64,000 nucleotides of DNA from Aurelia coerulea. Lineage: Eukaryota; Cnidaria; Scyphozoa; Semaeostomeae; Ulmaridae. The DNA is taken from assembly GCA_039566865.1 (NCBI GenBank), contig CM076949.1:6353501-6417500 (forward strand). The letters run 5' to 3'. Made by a program: the position numbers and the translations under genes. The notes beneath the pieces are model-generated. The model was not told the DNA's origin and ran no database searches. It saw nothing but the letters and a program-made list of their open reading frames with translations. Positions 1-12,289 of this stretch are shown here, one piece after another (position 1 is the first letter of the stretch; each line of letters opens with the position of its first letter).

Positions 1-480
1 AACTCTCTGTTTTCACCTTTCCTGCAATATGGAATTTTAGTTTGGGGCCTCACCTATGAGACTTATATAAAGCCAGTATTTCTATTACAGAAACGGGTTC
101 TAAGGGCAATCTCATTTGAACATTATACTTCTCCTTCTACACCAATCTTCTCTGACTTAAAGATTTTAAAGCTGCATGATCTCTTTCAGTTAAAATTGCT
201 TGGTTTTGTGTATGATTGTGTTAACAAGACTGCTCCTCCTTATTTTCATTCTTTCTTTGCATTGGTTGAATCTGTTCATCAATATGGTACTCGGCAAGCT
301 TCCAAGACTGACATTTTTGTAACTCAGAAAAATACCCTTCAATATGGTCTCAGGTCTGTGCGCTACTTTGGAGCAAAGTGCTGGAATAGCATTCCTGTTG
401 ATCTTAAAGGTTCACCGTCTACTTTTAGCTTTCGTCGAAAACTCACAGCCTACTTTTTTGAGAATAACTACCAATCATAG
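1..480 (+). CDS. Non-LTR retrotransposon ORF2, C-terminal end
   Basis: An open frame of 159 codons runs in from the left edge to TAG at 480. It shows the usual tail of CR1/L2/Jockey-type reverse transcriptase ORFs: LQYGILVWG, then LQKRVLRAI, LKLHDLFQLKLLGFVYDC, TR-rich strand, and YFGAKCWNSIPVDLK near the end. The catalytic RT domain would lie left of the window. The frame is intact over the visible part. Confidence 0.8.
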   Translation, partial: NSLFSPFLQYGILVWGLTYETYIKPVFLLQKRVLRAISFEHYTSPSTPIFSDLKILKLHDLFQLKLLGFVYDCVNKTAPPYFHSFFALVESVHQYGTRQASKTDIFVTQKNTLQYGLRSVRYFGAKCWNSIPVDLKGSPSTFSFRRKLTAYFFENNYQS

Positions 481-797
481 CTGTCATACACCTGCATTGT
501 GTATCTCTTTGAATGATACTAAAGCTAACTAACAATTGAAACGATTTTTAAATTTCATTAGTCATTTTCAAATCAGGGGGTGCTCTCTCCTCGATTAGCC
601 TAGCTACTGAGAGAGCTCCTCAAGAAATTCCCTTGCATATAATTCTCGTTATTTGTATTCAATTGATTAGTATTGTTGTTGTATGTTAGTTAAGTTAAAT
701 TTAGTTATAATAGTTTTCTTTTGTGTTTAATGTATTAATTATTCCAATATTGTATGTTGGTGGAATTTTAAAATGATGAAGCTGAACTGAACTGAAG
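481..797 (+). mobile_element. 3' tail of the LINE at the left edge
   Basis: Non-coding AT-rich sequence follows the ORF and ends in short repeats of CTGAA (779-797), as expected for a CR1/Jockey-like 3' terminus. 798-1033 holds nothing I recognise. Confidence 0.55.
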
Positions 798-1033
798 AAA
801 ATCCAACGATAAGAATAAAAACCTCCTAAAGTTTTATTACAATTCAAAAACTACCCATTTCTAGTGGAACAGTTACATTTTGAGACCTATATTTGGAGAT
901 TTCGGAGGTTCAAAGCCAATCCTTTTGGGTGGCATGTACCCGTTGCTGTACATATGGAGGTTACCCTCCCCCCCTGGGGATTCCCCTTGAATAAGCTATA
1001 ACCAACTTACAACTGATAGAGTTTGTAGCGACG

Positions 1034-1105
1034 TAGCCTGCGCACAGACTTTACTGTTTTGTTCCTTTCCTCCTCCGCAAAACAGTAAAGTCTGTGCGCA
1101 GGCTA
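1034..1105. mobile_element. 72-bp hairpin MITE, TAGCCTGCG family
   Basis: Arms of TAGCCTGCGCACAGACT with AGTAAAGTCTGTGCGCAGG in mirror image close a short loop. The flanks GTAGCGACG and GTGGAGACG match at 7 of 9 positions, a decayed 9-bp target duplication. A second member is at 59577-59646. Confidence 0.75.
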
Positions 1106-1534
1106 GTGGAGACGTTTACAACATCATCAAAGCAAAAGCAAGTTTCACACAGCTTTCTAGGATTAAATTTATGGTTTGCTTGCGAGAGAAAGGCTTATTC
1201 ATGCAATGACTTCATTGCTTTAGGTCTGACTGGCAAGTGCTTGGCACTTATCCTTTGCCTACTCGCTATCGCGAGGGAGAATATAACAGCGATTTTAAAC
1301 TATTTTTCCAATTTTCCTATACTGCCTATAGAAGAAGACCATCATTGTCTTGGATTCACCAGGGGTGATCATGTCCCTGTGGGGGCAGTGGCTCTAGGTC
1401 TGTCCCAAAAGTTGACCTTTTTCTCTGGAATCGGGCCAGCCCTGTCCCCAGAAGTTGGATTTCTGTGCTTTCAGGGAATTTGGCCTTTCCCCCCTGATAT
1501 TTTTGGACAATTTGTCACTGAGCAAACAAGGGCA
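1106..1534. other. No recognised gene
   Basis: A long open frame passes through here (1094-1552) but starts inside the hairpin MITE and ends inside the next foldback; it has no family resemblance. I see no other structure. Confidence 0.4.
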
Positions 1535-2026
1535 AATTTTGTAATACAATAGCAACAGCTGCATTTGATTGACACCTCAATTCAAAGCTCGATTAGCGTC
1601 TGCAGACAAAGGAAATTAAAGGTGGTTTTTAAGGAGGGTAAATCTAAAGTTCTGTCTGGTGGATTTTGTTTATTTGATTCAGAAGCCAAGCAGAAGGCAT
1701 TGTAATTCTCTCGTATTTAGGGCTTAAATGAAACGATTACAAAACATCTCCTGAATCAAATAAACAAAATCCACCTGGCAGAACTTTAGATTTACCCTTC
1801 TTCTTTCGTTATAAGCACGTAACTTCTCTTAAAAACAACCTTTCGCTTGCACAAGGCGAGAGTTTGCCCTACTGGTTTCAGGGAAACTTTTGCAGCTTTG
1901 TTTGTTTTTAATGGCTGGTTGAGAGAATTTCCTTTGTCTGCAGACGCTAATCGCTTTGAATTGAGCTGTCAATCAAACGAAACTGTTGCTATTGTATTAC
2001 AAAATCTGCCCTTGTTCCCCAAAACT
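1535..2026. mobile_element. Foldback element, AACAAGGGC family (copy 1)
   Basis: Termini AACAAGGGC and GCCCTTGTT enclose inverted arms. The left arm lacks about 100 bp present in the right arm. The flanks do not show the 9-bp duplication seen at other copies (GAGC side against CCCC side). The centre has the mirror pair TGGATTTTGTTTATTTGATTC. Confidence 0.75.
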
Positions 2027-4016
2027 GGTTGTACTGGCATCAGTCAGCATTGTCAGGCTGACAACGCTGACAGTCAGCGTTGAGTCTGCATTGTCTTTTT
2101 TTTACATTCAATCTAAAAACTTACAATACACATTACTTAATTACACTACTTACAAAATACTATACCCTACTACTATTACAATACCATTTGGAGCAAAAAA
2201 CTATGACTACCTCATGGCAACATAAACAGGAAACACGAACATAGCACTACACGTAACGACGTGAAGAAGGGAATGGAAGGAAATGGAAGGAAACGGGACA
2301 ATTTCTTGGTATAATATGAAAAATCATTAATCAAGGCGTTCTGTCTTGAGGATGTACGTAATAGTCAAAGTTAGAATTGATCTGTTTACCTCATAAGACT
2401 GACTCTCATCACCGTACAAAAGAAGTTGCAAAAAGCTGTTGCTCCAGACAGAATGCCCACTATTTTGAAGTACAACATTAACATCAGCGAGAAGATTGCA
2501 TCTGTGTTCTTTAACCCTATTCGTACTGGGGGGGGGGGGGGGGAACGTTTTTCCCCCCCCCCCCTACTAGACTTTTCTGCGTTACACTAAAATGACATGA
2601 GCTATAACCACCAGGTTTGGTGACTTTTACTCAAATTTCATAGGCAATTAAATTCTTAACATTTCATTGTTCTACCTCTGATCATGTGACCACAGTAATA
2701 CCATATTTGGGAGTAGTCAACAAAAAAAAGCTTAAAATGTCCGTAGTTTTCGTTTCGTTTTGTCTGATCGATCTCAAACATGCACCATTCGATTGCATTT
2801 GATGAGTACTTTCATTTGATATATAAATTTTCATATTTGCTTATGTCAGCAAAATTTAATATGTATGACGTCATACACATTTATGACGTCATTTACCTAA
2901 TAAAGAAGTGTCAAATATAAATTTTTTTAGTCTAATTTGCTTCATCTTATTAATTTGATTCATTTTGAGTCTATATTTACCAGATAAAAGGGCAGGACTG
3001 GCAAAAACCTGCGATGAAAGTAAATGCATGCAACAAAAGGCTAATTTAAGGCTAACTGTGCTAAAAATAGAAACTAAAAAAATTTGCAAAGTATGTATTT
3101 TTAAACTAAGGCATGTTTCCTACTATTTGAAACAAATTTGGAGAAAATCAGTTGAGTGGTTGATTAAATAGAATTTTTTTGGTTAAGAAGGTATAAATCT
3201 GCCAATTTTCGTCAGTTTTTCGGTTGCCTAGCAACGAATCACGTGACTTATTAAGTGTCATTGTTATATTTGAATAGCCAATTGTCTAAAGAACAATAGG
3301 GGTGAGTCTTATTGTTATATCTTTTGTAGTTTTGGAGAAAAAGAGGGGGGGGGCGAAAAACGCCCCCCCCAGTACAAAAATACCTAAAAAATCGCCCAGT
3401 ACAGATAGGGTTAAAAGAATCGCAAAGCAGCAAGAAGTGTTCCGTATACTGTACTCTATACCATCATTGATTGGACACATTGGACAGCATTGATTTTGTC
3501 TGCTCAATGGCAAGAAAAAGCTGAAATTACAATTGTTTAAAGACATTCTCTCGCTTATTTCTTCAAATCCCCGGAGAAAAGATTTGTGCCGTTGTTTCGA
3601 AATTTTTACCCAATTTTTTGGCTCTTTTGGATTAAATTATTGGACATCTGGCTTTTTTGGCTAAAGTCTTTGGGACAGAGGCATCACCCCTTTACATTCA
3701 ATATTCAATATCTCATTTCACACGAACACTGGGTGAGTTTCTGCAATTATCTGGGACATATGTAGCACAGCTGTGTGTGAAATCTATCTATTTCTAGCTA
3801 ATTGCAATGCAAAAACTGAGTGAGATTGCTGCAACAAAAATAACAGAGCTGACGATGCGTTAACTAAATTGTGTGTCAAACTTCTAACTGAAGCTCTAAA
3901 GCTCTAAGTTGGCCAGAAAATAAAGGAAGAATGCAGTCGGTACATTGCGAGAAGGTCCGTAGCTTGGTGGTGACCAGCTAAGTCCTCAAAACTTGGATTT
4001 TTCTAAGTTGTGTGAC
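2027..4016. other. Intergenic, low-complexity G/C runs only
   Basis: No gene seen. 2521-2573 is a run of G followed by C after AACCCTATTCGTACTGGG. An inverted relative is at 3341-3412 (GGGGGGCG ... CGCCCCCC, then CAGTACAGATAGGGTT), so both belong to one MITE family whose inner sequence is prone to slippage. The remainder is unremarkable AT-rich sequence. Confidence 0.5.
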
Positions 4017-4242
4017 CATGAGCGATAGGACACCAAGTGTGTGAAAATTTTATTGGTAGCGAGCAACCTTACCAATTGTTTTTTGTGCGTTGTGGCTCAC
4101 TACTGAAAATTTCAAAATGACGAAACAGCGATGAGGTGGCTCACTACCAAGTAAAAATTAGGTAAAAACGCACAAAAAATAATTGGTCAAGTTCGCTCGC
4201 TACCAATTAAATTTTCACACACTTGGTGTCCTATCGCTCATG
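4017..4242. mobile_element. 226-bp foldback MITE, CATGAGCGATAGGACACC family
   Basis: TIRs begin CATGAGCGATAGGACACCAA and are mirrored at the right end. GTGTGAC stands at both flanks, a probable 7-bp target duplication. A one-sided relative with CATGAACGATAGGACACCAA lies at 20400-20565. Confidence 0.8.
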
Positions 4243-4761
4243 GTGTGACATGGACCTTGGTTAAAGTCAGGTTGGTTTATTTTTGTTAGTTACCAATTCG
4301 TCAATTTTCTTATGAATGCTGAACCTTTACGAGTTCGTGTGAATGCAAGCGTTATCAACACACTTTCTTGCTCTCTAAAAGACGATTTTTACGACTGATA
4401 ATTCCATCAAAATTATCTCTTGCATAGATACGATCTCCTCATATGAATTAAACAGTGGTCTGATAAGCAACACGCAGTGCGAACGTCTAAAGCTTAGAGA
4501 AATCTGATGTCAATTTTGCACAAAATATTTACCGTGTTATCATTGTAGCTATAAATGGACACGATTTTGTGCGTGAAAGAGCAAATTTAGGAAGATTTTA
4601 GAATTGATTTGGTCCTCGATGAAGACAACGAACGTCAACTAGTACCAAACGGAATAATTTTTGTCTGGCCTATTGCGTAAAAGGAAAATTCGTCGATTAT
4701 AAGCGAAACAGATCCTGTGCGCAAACGAGTCAGTTTAAGTAGATTTAAGATTTGATTTTAT

Positions 4762-5908
4762 GCGACAGATATTCAAAATTGAAATGTTTATCTACGAGTC
4801 AAAGGCTAAATTAGACGTGAAATCTTTGTTTGATAAAAGCACAGGGAAACTAGGAAATAATTGCTGCTCAAAATAAAAATCATCTTTTATTGTCCCCTGT
4901 GCTTTTGGTAATTTTTGTATCTGTGTTTCCTGCCTGTGTTTCCTGCGCAGAGAATTGCTACGCAACTAGAACACAAGGGACTAAGACACAAACATGACTA
5001 AGAGACTAAGGGCACAAAGAGAAATATTTTCCATTTCTACCGGGTGTCCCATAAAAAAGTATTCCTGTTTAAAAAATTACCAAAAATTGATTATCAAACC
5101 TTTGATAAAATGTTCTTTTTGATTTGTTTTTTCAAAGACTCAAACATATTCATAGATGATAAAATGTTTGCTTTTGATACAGCAAGGTAGAGAAATTATA
5201 CGTTGAAAAACCTTATTTTGAGCTATGGTTTTTAAGGAATATACTCAATCTTGCCTAAGAGTCACATTTATCAGATTTTTTATCATCATTGAAGTCTCCA
5301 ATGATTTGTGTAGTTATTTCTGTCATTTATGACCAAACTAAACGTTTTACATGCACAAAGAAATTGATCTGGCAATCATATCATCAGTGCTTTTGCAGTA
5401 TGATTCAAAACCAGGTAGCCACAAAAAGAGCCAATTTCGCTCATTTTTAAACCAACTACAAGATCAACTATATCTTGGAAAATTATTTGGTCTTTGATCT
5501 ACTTGACACAAAAAGAAAATCGAAGATCGGTTGTGTAATCAAATTTTGGTGATTTTTCAAACGGGATTATTTTTTGGGACACCCGGTAGCAAAAATCACT
5601 TCCTGCTTTCCCTGTGATAAAATCACTCATTACTTAGACCCAGAAATTTGGAAAATGCTGGTAAGGGGTTTGTATGTGAACGAGAATTCCACAGTCAGTT
5701 CAGGTCGGTGATTCAATTGCCATTGACATTTAAATTCAATACTATTGTCAGTTCTAGAATCGAACGTGGAATTCTCATTCCCCATACAAACTCCTTACCA
5801 GCATTTTCCTGATTTCTTGGTCAAAAGGTGAGTGATCTTACGAAACAAATTTTCACATTTAATTTAGCCTTTGACTGATAGATTAACATTTCTATTTTGA
5901 ATATCGAC
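4762..5908. repeat. Multi-layer nested palindrome
   Basis: The outer arms are 4762-4826 and 5840-5908 (AGTCAAAGGCTAAATTAGAC against TTTAGCCTTTGACT). Inside them lie a TA-flanked foldback (5040-5586) and a second hairpin whose arms are 5641-5695 and 5766-5818 (AATGCTGGTAAGGGGTTTGT and its mirror). This looks like insertions into an older foldback. Confidence 0.7.
5040..5586. mobile_element. 547-bp foldback, CCGGGTGTCCC termini, TA-flanked
   Basis: CCGGGTGTCCCATAAAAAA at the left and the mirror TTTTTTGGGACACCCGG at the right, each followed by TA. TA target duplication and this terminus suggest a Tc1/mariner-type MITE. Fragments of the same terminus group are at 9530, 16867, 42069 and 61607. 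Confidence 0.75.
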
Positions 5909-6778
5909 CAACAAGGACAGATTTGGTAAGACAACAGCACGGGTTGGTTTTGAATATCGGCCGCATACTTTTTATAACACAGCCCGCTAAACATGCTAAC
6001 TTACTTTACTCACCCGTTATACTGTGTAGACTCGTTACAGAAGTCTCAACATGGCCAAAAATCAGATTAAAAACGTTGAGCGAATACAAGAAATAAGTCG
6101 TAAGTCTATGTGCCGAAACTTACGCCTCTTGCAATTTTCAAACAGCACAGATATTTACGCTTCAAACGCGCGCTATTTTACGCGAAACGCGTGCCCTTTT
6201 ACGCGAAACGCGCACCATTTTACCCCTGTTTTCAAACCACACAGCTATTTACGCTATCAAAAATGAAATTTCATCAAGCTGAGGACAGCGTAAACAGGTA
6301 AACATGCCTATAAAACCATGGGATCATGTTAAGTAAATACAATGAATTCTATCATCGAACGTGTATTTTGATTGCGAGAACATCTTTTTAATCTTCAAGT
6401 AAACATTTTCGTTTCTTCTTTTACAATCAAAACAGAGCAATTTGGGGTTTTGTCATCTTCGCAAAGGAATTGAGAGATCTATCTTATCAACAATTAAATT
6501 GCTATACCTGTTTATCAAAATTCCAATTGGATCAAGTTTCTGAACAGAATTTTTAAAATGCGCTCAGACCACGAAAATACCAGACTTGCTACCCAGGCAA
6601 AATGTCTGTCTGTTTGGTGACGTCGCAAAACATCACTTGACCGGCAGTATTGAGCAGAATTTCCTTGCCAATGTTAAAAATGTTTAATACTTTTCACTAG
6701 CAAACGACGTTTGTCAAGCAAAGTTTTGCGACTTCGTCAAACGGACAAAACAGTCGGCTTTGCATGCAAATTTCAAAA
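5909..6778. other. Intergenic, no recognised feature
   Basis: Contains a short direct repetition of TTTTACGCGAAACGCG around 6176-6212. Two overlapping short open frames here have no recognisable similarity. Confidence 0.4.
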
Positions 6779-7263
6779 GCACAGGGTCTAAATCTTTAAA
6801 AAGGTTGGTGTAAAACTCTATAACATGTTTCTATGAAATGAATGGCTTCAAAGAAACTTCAGCTATTTGGCTATAATTTTACTGTTAGACTACAGTGTTT
6901 TTCTCTTTCTTTAAGGATTCAAGAAAATGTTGAAAAAAACCAAAACGATCGTAACTTATAAACTTTGCGAGGAAACATGAAATAATTTTCAGGAAAACCA
7001 TAGATTGTGGATTTCTAAAATATGGCATCAAGCAACGGTCTGTCACTCTTCTGGTTTACGATTTAGAAATTTGACGATGTGATGTCCTCAGATTAGTTGA
7101 AGTATAAAATACACTGTAATTTGGAAAAATAATCAAGATCTCTGAAAATTTCAACGGTAGAGTTATAGCTAAAGTTTTTTCTTTCAAGCCATACATTTAA
7201 AATAAATAGGTCATAGAATTCTACACCCACCTTTTCACTGATTGAAAGATTTGGAACGTATGA
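6779..7263. mobile_element. Foldback, GGTTCCAAATCTTTAAAAAGG family (copy 1)
   Basis: Inverted arms with GGTCTAAATCTTTAAAAAGG at the left and GAAAGATTTGGAACG at the right. Flanks AAATTTCAAAA (6768-6778) and TAATTTCAAAA (7264-7274) agree at 10 of 11 positions. Better preserved copies are at 30920-31442 and, truncated, 37923-38395. Confidence 0.8.
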
Positions 7264-7892
7264 TAATTTCAAAACGGTGGCAAACGATGTTTGCTCGTAG
7301 TTGCTTTGATCTTTGGATAAGAGAATAACGTATATTTTATTCTTCGAAAATCGCAGTCTGATGACGAGTTTTATTATACGACAACTAGTTTCATATTTGT
7401 TGAGCAAGATGACGAATTGAAAAGACTTGGGCTAAACCAGTATATATTCTATGGCAGTTAGACGCTAGTTTAACTGGAGTTAATACCTCTCCGGAGGAGC
7501 GTGGTCGTTATTTTCTACCAGTATACTCTGCGATCTTTTTGGTTAGCCTTGGATCACGTGGTGCTCGAGGGCGTATATGCATGCTGGGTAGGCAGCATTT
7601 CCTCATACCGTTATTTTGATCCTACGTAGCAAGTTGGAAATTTCGCTATCGCTGTTTGAAGTTTGCTTATTTCCCCCACCATCCCAGTCCACCTTAGTTA
7701 TCTTTTTCTTCTGTCTTTTACACTCTGCCTTAATTGTTTCATTCTTCCTATTTCCAAATAGGTGCATTGGTCCGTTGCCGAGAATTATTTTCCTATCCAA
7801 TCACCGACCTTAAAATGTGTAATTCTTCAGGCAGTCGGGCTGACGTAACAAAGAGCCACTTCCTGGAAATGGCTACTGTATGGGTGGTTTAG

Positions 7893-8241
7893 CAAGGGCG
7901 CCTACCTTGTAGGAACTGTATTTATTCCCAGTACTGTAGAATAATTGGTGTCCTGTGACCCAGTACACAGAGTATCCCAGTACTGTACCGTGACCCAGTA
8001 CACAGAGTCGGTCCTGTCAAGGTCAAGATGACGTGTGAATAACTTTGTGGTTTCAAATTCCGGTGTTGATGAAAAACGAGATCAACTGTTATACGAGCTG
8101 GCCACAGGGAACCAGACAGCGTGATTTTTGAATGGTCAACAGATTAACAGGACTGGGTCACAGGACACCAATTACTCTGTGTACTGGGTCACGGGTATAG
8201 TACTGGGATTAAACACACTTCTTACAAGGTAGGCGCTCTTG
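7893..8241. mobile_element. 349-bp foldback, CAAGGGCGCCTACCTTGTA termini
   Basis: Left end CAAGGGCGCCTACCTTGTA is mirrored by TACAAGGTAGGCGCTCTTG. Inside, CAGTACTGT and GACCCAGTACACAGAGT occur in both orientations and in short tandem. 7264-7892 and 8242-8781 around it hold no feature I can support. Confidence 0.75.
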
Positions 8242-8790
8242 GTTTTAGGGGAGAGCATTTAATGTGTGTAATTCAAAAGCTCAAAGCTCAAATTCTGAAA
8301 TACATAATATGCTCGAGACAGATGTTTAGAAATGTGAAGGTTTTCAAAGATTTGACGCCGATGCTATCCTTGCTGCGTCATAGACAAACGCTTCAAGTGC
8401 GAATCAGCTTCTGAGCTGAGAAAAGATATGGCAGCTGGTCATCAAAGCTACATTAAATAAATCTAGATTAGTTTTAGTTTCTTAATTGCATCTGTGTCTA
8501 TTGAATGTAAATATTTCAAACACTGAGTTTTGTCTACAGCCTTTATGATTATATTCTATGACAAAGGCAAGAAATTGCTCTTTTAGGGTAGTAAAGGCTG
8601 TCTTTTAAAGTAGACACTGGCAGATTTAGTTTGTTTCAGGAGATGAATCAGAATGGTCGACCCCGTTTACTCTGTACTAGACTTGCCTCAAGTCTATTTC
8701 GTCAACTGTAATGTAATAAGGCTATCTGAAAGTATACTACTAACACTGTACCAGTACAGCTTTAGATCTGTAACGAAAGTGTATCGCGTC

Positions 8791-9474
8791 AACAAAGACA
8801 GATTTTGTAAGACAATAGCATGAGTTGCTTTCGTTGACACCTGAATTCAAAGCGATTTGCGCGTCAACAAAGACAGATTTTGTAAGACAATAGCATGAGT
8901 TGCTTTCGTTGACACCTGAATTCAAAGCGATTTGCGATCACAGACAAAGGAAATTCCCTCAACCAGTAATTCAAACAAACAAAGCCGCAAAAGTTTCTCT
9001 GAAACCCAGATAGCTAGCTCACTTGCTGTGCATTTCAGAAGTTGTTTTTAAGAGCAACTATGAGCATAAATCAAAAGAAGAAGGATGTATCTACACATCT
9101 ACCTCGGGCATTTTATTTATTTGGTTCAAAAGCCGATTGGGAGGCGATTCAATCCTCTTATTTTTTTGGGTGTTATTAAAATACTTACTGCTCAGTTTCT
9201 GACCCAAATAAATAAAATGCCCGAGGTAGATGTGTAGATATATTTTTCTTCTTTCAATAAATGCTCATTTCTGCTCTAAAAAACAATTTCTGGAACGCAC
9301 AACGATCGCGCTAGCTACCTGGGTTTCAGAGAAACTTTTGCGGCTTTGTTTGTTTTGAATTACTGGTTTGAGGGAACTTCCTTTGTCTGCAATCGCAAAT
9401 CGCTTTGAATTCAGGTGTCAACAAAAGCAACTCAAGGTATTGTCTTACAAACTCTGTCTTTGTTTATCGCGCCA
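8791..9474. mobile_element. Foldback, AACAAGGAC family (copy 2) with duplicated arm end
   Basis: Flanks TATCGCGTC (8782-8790) and TATCGCGCC (9475-9483) form a 9-bp target duplication with one mismatch. Termini are AACAAAGAC and GTCTTTGTT. The outer 70 bp or so of the left arm is tandemly duplicated (8791 and about 8865), which explains the longer total length. Inner mirror motif: GGCATTTTATTTATTTGG. Confidence 0.9.
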
Positions 9475-9748
9475 GCCTCCCGTTTATACTGTTCTTGCAA
9501 ATCCGTGACACTTTTGCTTCTTCTATCTACCGGGTGAGCCAGAAAAAAGTTCTCACTTTTGAAAATTAATAGCATCATGAGTACTGGCTAGCTTCATCCG
9601 AATACAAACAATTAAATGCTTTCGATTCGTTGGATCGACCAATTAGAAGACCCCATTCAATAACTTAGTTTGGTTTGAACTGACTTCACCTGCAATTGTG
9701 ACTGAGGTATAATGTAACGTTACTGTGCATGTGACGACTTGATCTATG

Positions 9749-9865
9749 GTCAGTCTCGAATTAGATGTCACGTAAAATTCCCACGAATAACAAAAATTGA
9801 AATGCTTTGCACAAACAATTTTGCCTTATTGCAAATTTCATGTGACATTAAATTGGAGACAGACT
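9749..9865. mobile_element. Short MITE, AGTCTGTCTCAAATT family
   Basis: TIRs CAGTCTCGAATTAGATGTCACG and mirror. It is one of seven copies of a 100-140 bp family in the window: 9749, 12151, 16905, 31463, 42952, 45749 (split) and 46933. The inner conserved part is a CGCAAATCTCACGTGACATC-like segment. Confidence 0.75.
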
Positions 9866-10237
9866 TCAGTTCAGGAAATAATTGACAGTAGCTAAAACAA
9901 ATAATGCTCGACTTTGGAACTAGAATTAATAAAATGTCTATCCTGTCCTTCGAATAATCTATCACGTTTCCCTCCAGAGTTGTGCCGAGAAGAGACCTAA
10001 AGATCCCGTGATAAATCCCAGCAGAAGCACATTTTCATTTTCTATATATATTAGCCCACGCAAGTTAAATAATACTTCTTCTTTCCACGTATACTTAAGT
10101 AGTCTCTTAAAACCGTAATTTCACTTGCTCGGCCAGTGAGGTCTATATTCAAGCAATGAAAATGAATAGATAAAACCTTCAGCTGAAAGCTGTCATGAAA
10201 AGCATTTCAGGGTTTGTCATGATCTTTATATCTACAA

Positions 10238-11154
10238 CTTGACTAGTCGGCTGTAGAAGTCCCTTTGTTTGCAATAATTCATAACTACACATTTGCGCAG
10301 GGCATAGACATGATGCAAGCGAGTTCTTGGTATTCATTGGCATTTATTGGAGATACAATCTTCAGCTGAGAACTACCAAATGAAGAGTGTTTCGGGACTT
10401 TAAGTAGACGTTTTAGTCATTCTACAAATAAGCCTGGATCGAGCATTATTTTCATACATTTTTATAGGCGAGGTTCGTTCAAGTGGCGTTGGAGCTTCAT
10501 TATTGTGCACATTCGAAAATTCTACAAATGTAGCAAAATATCGTTGATTCTGATTCGTTTCAGAATAGCTAAAAGATCTATTTTACATTCACAACTTGAC
10601 TAGTCGATCATAGACATCCTATTGTTTGCAATCATTTATCACTACACATTTGCACAGGTCATAAACATGCAGCTAGCAAGTTCTTGGCATTTACTGGAGA
10701 AATAATCTTCACCTGAGGATCACCATGAAGAGCGTTTCAGGGTATATGATCAGCAAGCTCCGATTTTTTTATATTCACAACTTGACTAGCCGATCATAGA
10801 AATCTCTTTGCCTGTGATCATTTATTACTACACATTTGCACAGGTCATAAACATGCAGCTAGCAAGTTCTTGGCATTTACTGGAGAAATAATCTTCATCT
10901 GAGGATCACCATGAAGAGCGTTTCGGGGTTTATGATCAACAAGCTCCGATTTTTTATATTCACAACTTGACTAGTCGATAATAGAAATCTCTTTGCCTGT
11001 GATCATTTATCACTGCACATTTGCGCAGGCATAGACATGATGCAAGTGAGTTTTTGGCATTTTTCGATATACAATCCTTAGCTAAGCACTACCATGACGA
11101 GCGTTTCTAAGTTTGTACTCAATAAAGGTCCGGTTTCTTATCATTACAACACAA
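10238..11154. repeat. Tandem array, period about 186 bp
   Basis: CTTGACTAGYCG recurs at 10238, 10595, 10781 and 10966, with a decayed CTTGATTAATCGGCC at 11155; spacings are 186, 185 and 189 bp after the first unit. The first unit is lengthened by a MITE (10405-10580). Shared unit text includes ACACATTTGCRCAGG, AGTTCTTGGCATT and ATGAAGAGCGTTTC. Units 2 and 3 are nearly identical. A partial unit precedes 10238. Confidence 0.85.
10405..10580. mobile_element. MITE, TAGACCTTTTAGCTATTCT family, inside the 186-bp array
   Basis: TIRs TAGACGTTTTAGTCATTCTAC and AGAATAGCTAAAAGATCTA. Relatives: 30277-30403, 43130-43482 (interrupted) and 55548-55712. Confidence 0.8.
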
Positions 11155-12150
11155 CTTGATTAATCGGCCAAACTTTTTTCATCATTTTTTCTTGTAAAAT
11201 TGTGGTGACTTTCAACACGTTTCGCGTTCTTTGGCTCACCTGTTAGGTAGAGCCGTTTAAAATGTAACTTTTCTTAAAACCTCTTTTATTCATATCTACA
11301 CCAAAAGCTTTACAAGAGCAGAAAAGTCAGAGCGGCTATCAATGAAAACAATACAATTTCTTCAAGGTAAAGTAATCTTGGTTTAAAAGAGCTTTCTGTT
11401 AACACTGCTTCTGCTGTGCCCAGACTCTAAAGGAAATTTCCGCATTAGAAAACGCATGGTTTAATTCACATCATCTTTGACCGTAATCTTACGCTAGCTA
11501 AAATATCAAACGTTTGGTTCACCAAGAATGAAAAGTACTTCTTGGATTAAAGGAGGTTCACGAACGCACAACTGTAAAAATAGCCATTGCAATTCCAAGT
11601 TATAATGTAGTATAACTCAAGAGGCCCTGCAAAAGCCGAGACCACCTCAGCAAGGCCCTTTTTACGTGGCGAAATCATCCCACCTTCCACGCTGTAAAGC
11701 TAAGGGGTGAGATCTCGCTGTCCTATATACGATCATAAGTTAATTTTCACCTTGGGTTTATATGGAAACGAGCAATCCCGGTCAGGCGAGATGCAATTCT
11801 ACGAGAGGCCTCACTGAGGTGGGATGAAATTTTTCCATATAAACGCCGCAGAGGGGGATGAAATCGTCGGTTTGCGCATGCACCAATGTGACAACAACGT
11901 GAAACCTCATTATGACTGTGATTGTCTGAAATTATGAGCTGGGAAATGGGATGAAAAACTGGAAGCTGAGATAAAATTTTAGTTTTGCTCATATAGCAGG
12001 CCTTTTGTCGACGACCAGCACACATTCTTCAGCTCAAGGAAAGACTTCAACGCAGAAGGATCATCACATTGAATCATTTACAACGATTTCCTTCTGCAAA
12101 AATGTCCTTCTTAAAATATTGAATTAAGATTAAGGAAAGATATTAACCAA
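11155..12150. other. Intergenic, no recognised feature
   Basis: A 92-codon minus-strand open frame (11747-12025) has no family features. I see no repeat structure. Confidence 0.4.
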
Positions 12151-12289
12151 AGTCAGTCCCAAATCAGATATCAGGTAAAACTGCCCGCGAATAAAAGTAA
12201 TTGAAATGTTTTGTGTGAGTAATTTTGCGTTTGTGTGAGTAATTTTGCGTTATCGCAAATCTCACCTGAAATCTAATTTGGGATGGACT
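12151..12289. mobile_element. Short MITE, AGTCTGTCTCAAATT family, internally expanded
   Basis: TIRs AGTCAGTCCCAAATCAGAT and its mirror ATCTAATTTGGGATGGACT. The inner 20-bp segment with TGTGTGAGTAATTTTGCG is tandemly doubled, making this copy longer than its relatives. Confidence 0.75.

Noticed and set aside
1094..1552. 152-codon open frame
   Set aside because: Begins in a hairpin MITE and ends in a foldback arm; no codon or family signal.
10238..11154. Possible CRISPR-like array
   Set aside because: Whole 186-bp units repeat with no short repeat/unique spacer structure, and the genome is eukaryotic.
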